DNA of 41,292 nt. It comes from PWND01 sp964601515. Its GTDB lineage: Bacteria > Bacteroidota > Bacteroidia > Bacteroidales > UBA7960. Under the pieces are notes generated by a model, which had not been told where the DNA came from, ran no database searches, and saw only the letters and a program-made list of their open reading frames with translations. The translations under genes and the position numbers were made by a program. The stretch spans positions 1-41,292 of the forward strand of contig CAZRNU010000014.1 in assembly GCA_964601515.1 (NCBI GenBank), given 5' to 3'. Positions 1 to 8,656 of this stretch are shown here, one piece after another; position 1 is the first letter of the stretch; each line of letters starts with the position of its first letter.

Positions 1-56
1 TATTATACTTTTATAACCTTTGTATCTTAATCGTTAATAATTCTAACAACTTTATA

Positions 57-3000
57 ATGAGGCGAATTACTTTTTTTCTAGTTTGCTTTTTACCATTCGT
101 TGCGATTGCACAAGTTAATAAACTTGGAAATCCTGTTGTTAAGAATTTTGCTCCCACTACATACAGAACATCTGAACAAAACTGGGGAATAACTCAGGAT
201 AAAAGAGGTGTTATTTACGTAGCAAATCATTCAGGAGTATTAGAATATGATGGCACCAACTGGAGACTAATTCCAATTTCAAATAATTCCGCTGCAAGAT
301 CTGTTGCTATTGATAATAAAGGAAGAATTTACGTTGGAGCAATTGGCGAATTTGGATATATAGAACCGGATGAGGTTGGCTCAATGAGATATATTTCTCT
401 TCTTGAAAAAGTAGATTCAGCTTATCATGATTTTACTGAAGTTTGGAAAACGTATACTTATGGTAGTAAGGTGCACTTCTCTACTCGCCTTGGTTTCTAT
501 ACATATGATGCTGATCTTGATATTGTTCAAGTGCATAGATATGAGAGAGTTTTTAGAGAAACATTTCATCCACTGTTTACATTTGTGATAGACAATGATG
601 TCTATTTGGGAACTTTCAGTAAAGGTTTAATGAAACTAAGTAATGGGCAATTTGAAAGTCTTATTAATGGAGAGTTCTTTATAAAGAAAAACATTTTTTC
701 AATTATAAAATATAACGAGGATAATCTTCTTGTTTGTACTGATGATAGCGGTTTGTTTTTATATAATATTAATAGCCACACAATTGATAGTTCTTTTTTC
801 AGAAAGGAAACTCAAGATATAATAAGCCAAAGTTATCTTTTTCAGGCGATAAACCTGCCCGACAATAAATTTGCTTTTGCAACATACGAAGGAGTATTTA
901 TTACAGACAGATTTGGAAATATCGAGTTTATGATTAATCAGACAACAGGGTTACAAGATCAAACTTGTTATTCGATATTCCATGATTCATCTAATAAATC
1001 AGCTCCGGTCTGGATGGCGTTAAATAATGGAATTTCTTATGCAAATGTATTTGATCCTATTTTGTCGTTTACTGAAACTTTTGGATTAAAAGGACTGGTT
1101 ATAGATGTAATAAGCTTTAATAATACTATGGTTGTTGCCACAACATCCGGGGTATTTTATTTAGAAAAAAACTATGACAAGCCATCTGTTTTTGTAAATA
1201 TTGATGAGATAAAGAGAAGTGCTTGGGGGCTTGAAATATTTAAAAATCCTGTAACTCAAAAAGAAAGCCTTATAGTTGCCACAGGTGGTGAAATCTTTGA
1301 AATTAATGAGCGCTTCAAAGCAGTTTCTATCACTAAACAATTTGGCGACATAACTCATAATGCTTTTGAGGTTAGAGTATCTAATTTTTTCCCCGGCAGA
1401 GTATATATTGGATTGACCGGAGGTCTTGAAGCAATCGAGTATTCTAGTGGTTCATGGAAATTATTAAACTTCAATAAAGACTTTAGACATGAAATAAAAG
1501 GAATTGTTGAGGAAGAAAATGGAGATTTGTGGGTGGCTTCCCATTTGAATGGATATGGGAAATTCTTTTTTAGTAAGAGTAAATATAATCCTGAAGTTAC
1601 ATTGTATAATTCAGAGAATGGGTTACCTAATAATTTAACATATCTGAAATTATTTAATTATAATAACGAAATTCTTTTCCCTACTTCGCAAGGGGTTTAT
1701 CTTTTCAATGAAAAAGATGAATCTTTTTCATTAGATGCCAGATTTAAAAATATTAATCTGAGAAATGAAGCCGGATATTTCGCGCTTACCAACGATAAGG
1801 ACAAAAACATATGGATGGCCAGATATATTGGGCAGCAAGAAGTTTGGATAGAAAAAGCTGCTTTGATGCCTGATGGAAGTTTTCAATTAGTCTCCCACCC
1901 ATATAAATCATTACCTTCCCTCTGGTGCGATGCAATTTTTATTGATAATAAAAATGTTGCATGGCTTGGCATTTCTAACGTTCTTTATAGTTTTAATAAT
2001 AATGTAATAGTTAATTATGAGCAACCTTTTAAAACGTTAATAAGGAAAGTAAACACCCTTGGAGATTCACTCATTTTTGCAGGAACAAATTTTTCAGTCA
2101 ATAAAAACGGAATTAGAGAAGTATCTTTCTCTCAACCGGATAATATTAAGCCTGTCTTAAGTTATAAGTTTAATAATCTGGAGTTTTTCTTCTCTTCTCC
2201 ATTTTTTGAAAGTCAGGATAGGACAGAATATAGCTATATTCTCGAAGGTTTTGATAATTGGTCTAGATGGACAACTGAAACTAGAGCTGTTTATTCATAC
2301 ATCAAAGTGGGTACATACACTTTTAAAGTTAAAGCTAGAAATGTGTATGGTCAGGAAAGTGAACCTGCTACATTCCAAATTACTGTTTTGCCTCCTTGGT
2401 ATGAAACAATTTATGCCTATATTTCTTATGGTATCATCTTGGTTCTTATTGTTTATGGTTTGATTGTGCTTAACACCAGAAGACTTAAAAGAGAGAAAGA
2501 AATTCTTGAAGGTATTGTTAGAGAAAGAACTGCAGAGGTTGTAAAACAAAAGGATGAGATCGAACTGCAGAGAGATAAAATTGCTAAGCAAAATGAAAAT
2601 ATAACCAATAGCATTGAATACGCAAAGAGAATCCAAACTGCTGCGTTGCCTCCTAATGACTTTATTGATCAACTGATTGAAGATAGGTTTATACTATTTA
2701 TGCCCAGAGATATCGTTAGTGGAGATTTTTATTGGATTGGAAAAATGGGAGAAAAAGTTGTAATTGCTGCTGCCGACTGTACAGGTCATGGTGTTCCGGG
2801 TGGTTTCATGAGTATGTTGGGAATAGCTTATCTTAACCAAATTGTTAGCTCCGGACATGAACACACTGCAGGGCAGATTCTTGATCAACTTAGAGATCAG
2901 GTAATGAAATCACTCAGGCAAAAAGATGAAACTAGCGAATCTAGAGATGGGATGGATATTGCACTTTATATTTATGATAAAGAAAAGTCGAAAATAGAAT

Positions 3001-3350
3001 TTGCAGGCGCAAATAACCCTCTTTATTTAATCCGAAATAATGAACTTATTGAAATAGAATGTGATAAAATGCCTATCGGAATTCATAGAAGAGCTGATAG
3101 AAATTTCATGAATCAAGAAGTTGATGTTATTAAAGGTGATATGTTATATTCTTTCTCTGATGGTTATAAAGACCAATTTGGAGGCCCGGAAGGAAGAAAG
3201 TTTATGAGTAAGAATTTTAAAGAGCTTCTCGTTAACGTTAATCAAAAGCCCTGTAGTGAGCAAAGGGATATCCTGGAGAAAGCTATTGTTGATTGGACAG
3301 GTCATCATGAACGTATTGATGATATTATTGTTATGGGAGTGAGAATTTAA
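57..3350 (+). CDS. Propeller/Y_Y_Y sensor with SpoIIE-type phosphatase domain
   Basis: A 1097-residue membrane sensor that probably dephosphorylates a cytoplasmic partner such as an anti-sigma antagonist. Visible in order: a signal peptide (about 1-18, ending VAIAQ); repeated propeller-type blades (about 25-680, e.g. EYDGTNWRLIP and NKGRIYVGAIGEFGYI); a Y_Y_Y-like beta domain (about 692-778); one membrane helix (about 785-806); a charged coiled coil; the linker SIEYAKRIQTAALPP; and a PP2C/SpoIIE domain (about 870-1097). Likely metal-binding Asp residues are D890 (VSGDFYW), D907 (AADCTGHGVPGG), the SDGYKDQ motif and D1088/D1089 (RIDDIIVMG). The first two thirds resemble hybrid two-component regulators, but there is no kinase or DNA-binding domain. 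The input ligand and the target are unknown. The phosphatase call is firm; the pathway is inference. Confidence 0.9.
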   Translation: MRRITFFLVCFLPFVAIAQVNKLGNPVVKNFAPTTYRTSEQNWGITQDKRGVIYVANHSGVLEYDGTNWRLIPISNNSAARSVAIDNKGRIYVGAIGEFGYIEPDEVGSMRYISLLEKVDSAYHDFTEVWKTYTYGSKVHFSTRLGFYTYDADLDIVQVHRYERVFRETFHPLFTFVIDNDVYLGTFSKGLMKLSNGQFESLINGEFFIKKNIFSIIKYNEDNLLVCTDDSGLFLYNINSHTIDSSFFRKETQDIISQSYLFQAINLPDNKFAFATYEGVFITDRFGNIEFMINQTTGLQDQTCYSIFHDSSNKSAPVWMALNNGISYANVFDPILSFTETFGLKGLVIDVISFNNTMVVATTSGVFYLEKNYDKPSVFVNIDEIKRSAWGLEIFKNPVTQKESLIVATGGEIFEINERFKAVSITKQFGDITHNAFEVRVSNFFPGRVYIGLTGGLEAIEYSSGSWKLLNFNKDFRHEIKGIVEEENGDLWVASHLNGYGKFFFSKSKYNPEVTLYNSENGLPNNLTYLKLFNYNNEILFPTSQGVYLFNEKDESFSLDARFKNINLRNEAGYFALTNDKDKNIWMARYIGQQEVWIEKAALMPDGSFQLVSHPYKSLPSLWCDAIFIDNKNVAWLGISNVLYSFNNNVIVNYEQPFKTLIRKVNTLGDSLIFAGTNFSVNKNGIREVSFSQPDNIKPVLSYKFNNLEFFFSSPFFESQDRTEYSYILEGFDNWSRWTTETRAVYSYIKVGTYTFKVKARNVYGQESEPATFQITVLPPWYETIYAYISYGIILVLIVYGLIVLNTRRLKREKEILEGIVRERTAEVVKQKDEIELQRDKIAKQNENITNSIEYAKRIQTAALPPNDFIDQLIEDRFILFMPRDIVSGDFYWIGKMGEKVVIAAADCTGHGVPGGFMSMLGIAYLNQIVSSGHEHTAGQILDQLRDQVMKSLRQKDETSESRDGMDIALYIYDKEKSKIEFAGANNPLYLIRNNELIEIECDKMPIGIHRRADRNFMNQEVDVIKGDMLYSFSDGYKDQFGGPEGRKFMSKNFKELLVNVNQKPCSEQRDILEKAIVDWTGHHERIDDIIVMGVRI

Positions 3351-3402
3351 TTTCCCCCCTCTGGCTTGTCTGTTTTCTATATTTTTTATTTGATTGTTGT
3401 TT

Positions 3403-5691
3403 ATGACTGATTTTTTAGCTGATTTGAACGAACCTCAACAAAAGGCTGTTAAAGCTATTGACGGTGCTGTACTTGTTATTGCAGGAGCCGGTTCCGGTAA
3501 AACCAGAGTACTTACATATCGAATTGCCCATCTGCTTAATTTGGGAGTAGATCCATTTAATATTCTCGCTCTAACTTTTACAAATAAAGCAGCTAAGGAA
3601 ATGAAAGAAAGAATTGCCCAGCTTGTTGGTGGTTCTAAAGCTAAAAGCTTGTGGATGGGAACTTTTCATTCTGTATTTGCAAAAATTCTTAGGTTTGAAG
3701 CTGAGAAAATTGAATATCCCTCCAACTTTACAATATACGATGCTGATGATTCTAAAAGGTTACTCAAAAATATTATTAAAGAGCAGAACCTTGACGATAA
3801 AATTTATAACGCAAGTGCAGTGCTGAGCAGAATCTCTAATGCAAAAAATAACCTTATCTCGGCTCCTGAATATAATGAAGATTTTGAAATTCAAACATAT
3901 GATGCTCAGAGCCGAAAACCAAAACTAGGTATGATTTATTCTATCTATCAACAGAGGCTTAAAAAGGCCGCTGCAATGGATTTCGATGATCTTCTCTTTA
4001 ATACGAATGTCCTTCTTAGAGACTTTCCTGATGTATTGTATAAATATCAAAACAAATTCAAATACATACTAGTAGACGAATATCAGGATACGAACTTTTC
4101 TCAATATTTGATTGTGAAAAAACTTGCTGCTAACAATGAAAATATTTGTGTAGTTGGCGATGATGCCCAAAGTATTTATGCTTTTAGAGGTGCAAATATT
4201 CAAAATATTCTGAACTTTAAATCAGACTATCCTGAACACAAAATTTTTAAACTTGAACAAAACTATCGAAGTACAAAAAATATTGTTAATGCTGCTAATA
4301 GTGTAATAGCCAACAATAAAGATCAAATTAAAAAAGTTGTTTGGACTGATAATGAATCTGGTGAAAAAATTCAACTTCTTAAAGCATCAAGTGAAGGTGA
4401 AGAAGCTGCTCTTATTGGCTCAAGAATTTTTGAGTTAAAGAAAAATAATGATTTTTCTGATAAGGACTTTGCAATTTTATACCGTACTAACTACCAATCA
4501 AGAGCGCTCGAAGAAGCCTTGAGGAAACTCAATATCCCTTATAAAATATACGGAGGTGTGTCTTTTTATCAGAGAAAAGAAATTAAAGATTTACTTGCCT
4601 ACTTCCGCCTAGTGCTTAACCCTAGCGATGAAACTTCATTTCTTAGGATAATTAATTTTCCGGCAAGAGGAATTGGTAATACAACAATAGATAGATTAGT
4701 AGTTGCTGCAAATGAAAATAATTCAAGTATTTGGGAAGTAGCTCAAAACCCTCATTCATTCAATGTCCAACTTAACTCAGGAATTATCAATAGACTGAAT
4801 GAGTTTGTGCTTATGATAAAAAGCTTTAAAGCAAGAGCAAATAATCATAATGCTTTTGAGTTTGGTAAAATGGTCGCTTATCAATCAGGTATTATTAAAT
4901 TTTACAACGAAGATGAATCGCCAGAGTCTGTTACAAGAAGAGAAAATATCGAGGAATTAATTAGTGCTCTTAAAGATTTTTCTGAAGCCCCCGGTGATGT
5001 TGAAGGTGAAAACTCTCTTAGAACTATTGATGTTTTTCTTGAAGAAATCTCTTTACTTACCGATTCTGAACCTGAAAAAACTGACAGAGACGATGTAAAT
5101 AGGGTTTCTCTTATGACTATGCATGCTGCAAAAGGGCTGGAGTTTCCTGTTGTTTTTTTGGCAGGAATGGAAGAAAATCTATTCCCCTCGCATATGTCGC
5201 TACAATCTCGAACAGAGCTCGAAGAAGAAAGACGTCTGTTTTATGTCGCTCTTACCAGGGGAATGAAGAAGGTATTCCTTTCATATGCAGAAACCAGATT
5301 CAGATTTGGAGAATTTAATTTTTGCGAACATAGTCGTTTTATTGACGAAATTGACGAACAGTTTATTAATGTCGTATCCGAGAATAGCAATAAACATAAA
5401 GATAACTCGTGGCTTAAAGAAAGTTTTTCTGAAAGCAGAAAGCAATTCAAACCCATTAATAAAACTTCTTCCGCAACTCCTACAACACAAGCAGGCAGTG
5501 ATGACGGATTTGTTTTGCTAACTGCCGCTCAATTGAAAATTGACATGGTTGTGCAGCACCAAAGGTTTGGAATAGGTAAAGTTAAAACAATCGAAGGAAC
5601 AGGCGAAAATGCAAAAGCTTCTGTAGCCTTTAACAATTTCGGACAAAAACAACTATTGCTTAAATATGCAAAGCTTAAAATTTTAAGTTAG
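3403..5691 (+). CDS. pcrA: ATP-dependent 3'-5' DNA helicase, UvrD/PcrA type
   Basis: Superfamily 1A helicase of 762 residues for DNA repair and replication/transcription conflict. Motifs seen: Walker A GAGSGKT (28-34), DEYQDTN (Walker B, 225-231), GDDAQSIYAFRGA, QNYRST, MTMHAAKGLEFPVVFLAGME and EEERRLFYVALTRG. The C-terminus (about 710-762, with VVQHQRFGIGKVKTIEG) matches the Tudor-like RNA-polymerase-binding tail of PcrA/UvrD, which separates it from Rep. I chose the ATG at 3403 because MTDFLADLNEPQQKAV is the usual family start; an in-frame TTG lies 9 nt upstream. It stands alone, with a promoter for the next gene starting 3 nt after its stop. The symbol could equally be uvrD. Confidence 0.95.
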   Translation: MTDFLADLNEPQQKAVKAIDGAVLVIAGAGSGKTRVLTYRIAHLLNLGVDPFNILALTFTNKAAKEMKERIAQLVGGSKAKSLWMGTFHSVFAKILRFEAEKIEYPSNFTIYDADDSKRLLKNIIKEQNLDDKIYNASAVLSRISNAKNNLISAPEYNEDFEIQTYDAQSRKPKLGMIYSIYQQRLKKAAAMDFDDLLFNTNVLLRDFPDVLYKYQNKFKYILVDEYQDTNFSQYLIVKKLAANNENICVVGDDAQSIYAFRGANIQNILNFKSDYPEHKIFKLEQNYRSTKNIVNAANSVIANNKDQIKKVVWTDNESGEKIQLLKASSEGEEAALIGSRIFELKKNNDFSDKDFAILYRTNYQSRALEEALRKLNIPYKIYGGVSFYQRKEIKDLLAYFRLVLNPSDETSFLRIINFPARGIGNTTIDRLVVAANENNSSIWEVAQNPHSFNVQLNSGIINRLNEFVLMIKSFKARANNHNAFEFGKMVAYQSGIIKFYNEDESPESVTRRENIEELISALKDFSEAPGDVEGENSLRTIDVFLEEISLLTDSEPEKTDRDDVNRVSLMTMHAAKGLEFPVVFLAGMEENLFPSHMSLQSRTELEEERRLFYVALTRGMKKVFLSYAETRFRFGEFNFCEHSRFIDEIDEQFINVVSENSNKHKDNSWLKESFSESRKQFKPINKTSSATPTTQAGSDDGFVLLTAAQLKIDMVVQHQRFGIGKVKTIEGTGENAKASVAFNNFGQKQLLLKYAKLKILS

Positions 5692-5694
5692 TTC

Positions 5695-5725
5695 TTGACA
5701 TATTGTTATAAATGCATATCTTTGC
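5695..5725 (+). promoter_or_regulatory. Consensus Bacteroidota promoter for the DUF4290 gene
   Basis: TTG at 5695-5697, exactly 19 nt, then TATCTTTGC at 5717-5725. This fits the phylum's -33/-7 form (TTG-N19-TAnnTTTG) perfectly. It begins 3 nt after the helicase stop and would give a 5' UTR of about 130 nt. The UTR contains CAATTATTG twice but no clear strong hairpin. Confidence 0.8.
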
Positions 5726-5863
5726 AGCAATTATTGTTTTGGGATCCCCGAATTTTTGAATAACCACTTATATCCAATTATTGCCCTGAAAATTTACTTT
5801 TTTTATGTTAAATTGCTGCTCTGTAAATAACATTGTAACTGCCAAATTCATTTTATAATTTCT

Positions 5864-6517
5864 ATGGAATATAATACCTCTCGCTCGAAAATGAATATTT
5901 CTGAATATGGAAGAAATATTCAAAAAATGATTGAACATATTAAAACTGTTGAATCGCCTGAAAAAAGAAATATCCTCGCTAAAGCCACGATTCAGGTGAT
6001 GGGGCAATTAAATCCACACCTTAGAGATGTTAGTGATTTTAAACACAAACTATGGGATCATTTATTCATAATGTCTAACTTTTCACTTGACGTTGAATCC
6101 CCATACCCAATACCTTCTGCCGAGACTCTTACCAAAAAACCCGAAATTCTTAGCTATCCTTCTAATAATATTAAATACAAACACTATGGAAGACATATCG
6201 AAAGAATGATAGAAAAAGCTATTGCTTTTCCTGAAGGCGACGAAAAGAATGCTCTTATAAAATTAATCGCCAACCACCTTAAAAAATCTTATCTAACCTG
6301 GAGTCGTGATTCTGTAAATGATGAAGATATCGCCGCCGATTTAGCTACTTTGTCAGGTGGTAAGCTTGCTCTTGATGATAAGATCAGGCTTCATAATACA
6401 TCTGATATTTTATATAAAAGCAAGAAGAAAAAACACCCGCTACCAAAAGCTCATGGCAACCAAAAGCAAGGTAATTATCCTAAACCGCATTTTAAAACCA
6501 GAAAGCCTAATCCTTAA
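5864..6517 (+). CDS. DUF4290 family protein, function unknown
   Basis: 217 residues, recognised as the Bacteroidota-restricted DUF4290 family from its start (MEYNTSRSKM, then SEYGRNIQKMIEHIK) and the later internal echo KHYGRHIERMIEKAI. There is no signal peptide or membrane helix, so it is probably cytosolic. The last 35 residues are Lys/Pro/His-rich and low in complexity (SKKKKHPLPKAHGNQKQ), which suggests a disordered, possibly nucleic-acid-binding tail. The paired EYGRNIQKMIE/HYGRHIERMIE motifs suggest an internal duplication of a helical unit. It has its own consensus promoter and lies just before murA. No biochemical role can be read from the sequence. Confidence 0.85.
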   Translation: MEYNTSRSKMNISEYGRNIQKMIEHIKTVESPEKRNILAKATIQVMGQLNPHLRDVSDFKHKLWDHLFIMSNFSLDVESPYPIPSAETLTKKPEILSYPSNNIKYKHYGRHIERMIEKAIAFPEGDEKNALIKLIANHLKKSYLTWSRDSVNDEDIAADLATLSGGKLALDDKIRLHNTSDILYKSKKKKHPLPKAHGNQKQGNYPKPHFKTRKPNP

Positions 6518-6535
6518 TGTTGTTTCTTGAAAATG

Positions 6536-6562
6536 TTATAATTAAAGAGTCTTCAATTATAA
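6536..6562 (+). terminator. AT-rich hairpin after the DUF4290 gene
   Basis: Perfect 8-bp inverted repeat TTATAATT (6536-6543) / AATTATAA (6555-6562) with an 11-nt loop, 19 nt after the DUF4290 stop. It is followed by ACTTTTAATTC, so the U-tract is short. It is either a weak terminator or attenuator between this gene and murA, or chance in AT-rich DNA. Confidence 0.35.
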
Positions 6563-6625
6563 ACTTTTAATTCTATTCTCAATTTTCATGGCTTTTATTT
6601 ATTAGGAAAAAGCGAAAATTTTAAT

Positions 6626-6634
6626 CATATTTGC
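6626..6634 (+). promoter_or_regulatory. Possible -7 element for murA
   Basis: CATATTTGC at 6626-6634 matches TAnnTTTG except at the first base, and lies about 38 nt before the murA start. A TTA 21 nt upstream could serve as a poor -33 box. The placement relative to the gene is good; the match is only moderate. Confidence 0.3.
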
Positions 6635-6671
6635 GCAATGAAAATATATTGTCTAATTTAAAAATTGAGCC

Positions 6672-7985
6672 ATGAATGCTTTTGAAATAATAGGTGGGAA
6701 AAAACTTAAAGGCGATATAATGCCTCAAGGCGCTAAAAACGAAGCCTTGCAAATAATTTGTGCCTGCTTACTTACCGACAAAAAAGTTGTAATAAATAAT
6801 ATCCCCGACATTCTTGATGTAAATAATCTCATACTCTTGTTGCAACAAATGGGAGTGAAAGTCGAAAAACTTAGTACAGGTTCATATTCTTTTCAGGCTG
6901 ATAAAATTGACACTGATTTTATATATTCACAAGAATTTCTTTCTGCCTCTTCAAAGCTTAGAGGTTCTGTAATGGTTATCGGACCTCTTATGGCTCGTTT
7001 TGGGAAGGCTCTTGTGCCAAAACCCGGAGGCGATAAAATTGGCAGAAGAAGATTGGATACACATATTATTGGTCTTCAAAAGTTAGGCGCGGATTTTATT
7101 CAGGACAACGATAAAGGCTTTGCTGTATTAAAGGCTGACAAACTAAAAGGGACTTATATGCTGCTTGACGAAGCATCTGTAACCGGTACTGCTAATATAG
7201 TTATGGCTGCTGTGTTAGCTGAAGGTGAAACAGTTATATACAACGCCGCATGTGAACCATATCTTCAGCAACTCTGTAAAATGCTTGTTTCAATGGGTGC
7301 GAAAATTTCTGGAATAGCTTCTAATCTCCTTACTATTCAAGGCGTTGGTTCTCTTCATGGTTGTGAGCATACTATGCTGCCTGACATGATAGAAGTTGGC
7401 AGTTTTATCGGTCTTGCTGCTATGACTCAGTCTGAAATTACTGTTAAAAACGTTAGATTCGACCAGCTTGGAATTATTCCTGACGTCTTTAAAAAATTAG
7501 GCGTTTACTTTGAAGTGAATAATGATGACATTTATATCCCTTCTCAAAAAAATTATGAAGTAGAAACTTTTCTCGATGGTGGAATACTTACAATTAGCGA
7601 TGCTCCTTGGCCGGGACTCACCCCCGACCTTCTTAGCATTATACTCGTTACAGCCATTCATGCCAAAGGTAGTGTTCTTATTCACCAGAAAATGTTTGAA
7701 TCCCGACTCTTCTTTGTTGATAAACTTATCGATATGGGCGCTCAAATAATTCTTTGCGATCCTCATAGAGCAACTGTAATCGGACTGAATAGGCAACACT
7801 CCCTTAAAGGTCTTACTATGGCATCTCCTGATATTAGAGCAGGTGTTGCTTTGCTTTTCGCAGCACTCACTGCTAAAGGAAAAAGCACTATTTTGAATAT
7901 CGACCAAATCGATAGAGGTTATCAAAATATCGACCAACGTCTAATAAATATTGGAGCAGATATTAAAAGAGTTAATATCGGCTGA
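6672..7985 (+). CDS. murA: UDP-N-acetylglucosamine 1-carboxyvinyltransferase, Asp-type active site
   Basis: First committed step of peptidoglycan synthesis: transfer of enolpyruvate from PEP to UDP-GlcNAc in the cytosol. 437 residues, full length for the family. The N-terminus MNAFEIIGGKKLKGDI and the conserved KNEALQ (Lys22/Asn23) are present. The active-site loop reads KPGGDKIGRRRLD, so the usual cysteine (Cys115 in E. coli) is Asp121 here. The same change in other MurA enzymes prevents covalent attack by fosfomycin while keeping activity. It sits downstream of the DUF4290 gene; grpE follows after 91 nt containing an inverted repeat. The enzyme call is firm; the resistance is a strong inference from the residue. 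Confidence 0.96.
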   Translation: MNAFEIIGGKKLKGDIMPQGAKNEALQIICACLLTDKKVVINNIPDILDVNNLILLLQQMGVKVEKLSTGSYSFQADKIDTDFIYSQEFLSASSKLRGSVMVIGPLMARFGKALVPKPGGDKIGRRRLDTHIIGLQKLGADFIQDNDKGFAVLKADKLKGTYMLLDEASVTGTANIVMAAVLAEGETVIYNAACEPYLQQLCKMLVSMGAKISGIASNLLTIQGVGSLHGCEHTMLPDMIEVGSFIGLAAMTQSEITVKNVRFDQLGIIPDVFKKLGVYFEVNNDDIYIPSQKNYEVETFLDGGILTISDAPWPGLTPDLLSIILVTAIHAKGSVLIHQKMFESRLFFVDKLIDMGAQIILCDPHRATVIGLNRQHSLKGLTMASPDIRAGVALLFAALTAKGKSTILNIDQIDRGYQNIDQRLINIGADIKRVNIG

Positions 7986-8001
7986 CAATTTGGCTGCTTT
8001 T

Positions 8002-8042
8002 TCGAATTGGCAAAACTTTTGATATCGAATTGGCAGTTTTGC
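8002..8042. repeat. Direct and inverted repeats between murA and grpE
   Basis: An 11-bp direct repeat TCGAATTGGCA occurs at 8002-8012 and 8025-8035. Partly overlapping it is an 8-bp perfect inverted repeat GCAAAACT (8010-8017) / AGTTTTGC (8035-8042). It does not match the CIRCE operator. It may be a binding site controlling grpE-dnaJ or a poor terminator for murA (it is followed by TCACTTTTATTT). Confidence 0.6.
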
Positions 8043-8076
8043 TCACTTTTATTTAACACTATTATTTGCATTTGAT

Positions 8077-8643
8077 ATGACTAAGAAATCGGAAGAAAAA
8101 GACAAAAGAAATGAAAAAAAGGAACAAGAAATGCATAGCCATTCTGTTGGAACTGATAACGAAAATGCCTCTGTTTCCGGAAATCAAGATGATATAAAGG
8201 ATGAAGATCTTAATCTAAAATTAAATGAACTAAATGATAAATATTTAAGGTTATTCTCAGAGTTTGATAATTACAGAAAAAGGACTCTCAAAGAAAAAAT
8301 TGAATATTCTAAAATGGCATCTTCTGATATACTTTCAGCATTGCTGCCGGTTTTTGATGACCTTGGTAGAGCCTGTGAAATGGCCGACGACACAAAAGAT
8401 GAAGAGTCATTTGCTGAAGGCATTTTTTTAATTTATTCAAAATTTAAAAGTATTCTAACGCAAAAGGGAGTAGAAGTAATTCCTACTGTTGGGGAAGATT
8501 TCAATACTGATTTTCATGAGGCTATTTCAAATGTCACTGCAAAATCTGAAGATGAAAAAGGTAAAGTGATTGAAGAAGTGGAAAAAGGATATCTTTTACA
8601 TGGTAAAGTTCTGAGATTCGCAAAAGTAGTTGTAGCTAATTAA
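8077..8643 (+). CDS. grpE: Nucleotide exchange factor GrpE
   Basis: 188 residues. GrpE releases ADP from DnaK so the chaperone cycle can restart. The first 45 residues are highly charged and low in complexity (KKSEEKDKRNEKKEQE). They are followed by the long dimer helix (LNDKYLRLFSEFDNYRKRT), the family signature DNYRKRTLKEK, and the C-terminal beta part (EDFNTDFHEAISNV, KGYLLHGKVLRFAKVVV). dnaJ follows after 13 nt, so the two are co-transcribed; dnaK is not in the window. Heat-shock control is likely, and the repeats at 8002-8042 are the only upstream candidate site seen. Confidence 0.96.
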   Translation: MTKKSEEKDKRNEKKEQEMHSHSVGTDNENASVSGNQDDIKDEDLNLKLNELNDKYLRLFSEFDNYRKRTLKEKIEYSKMASSDILSALLPVFDDLGRACEMADDTKDEESFAEGIFLIYSKFKSILTQKGVEVIPTVGEDFNTDFHEAISNVTAKSEDEKGKVIEEVEKGYLLHGKVLRFAKVVVAN

Positions 8644-8656
8644 AATGGTTTGTTAA

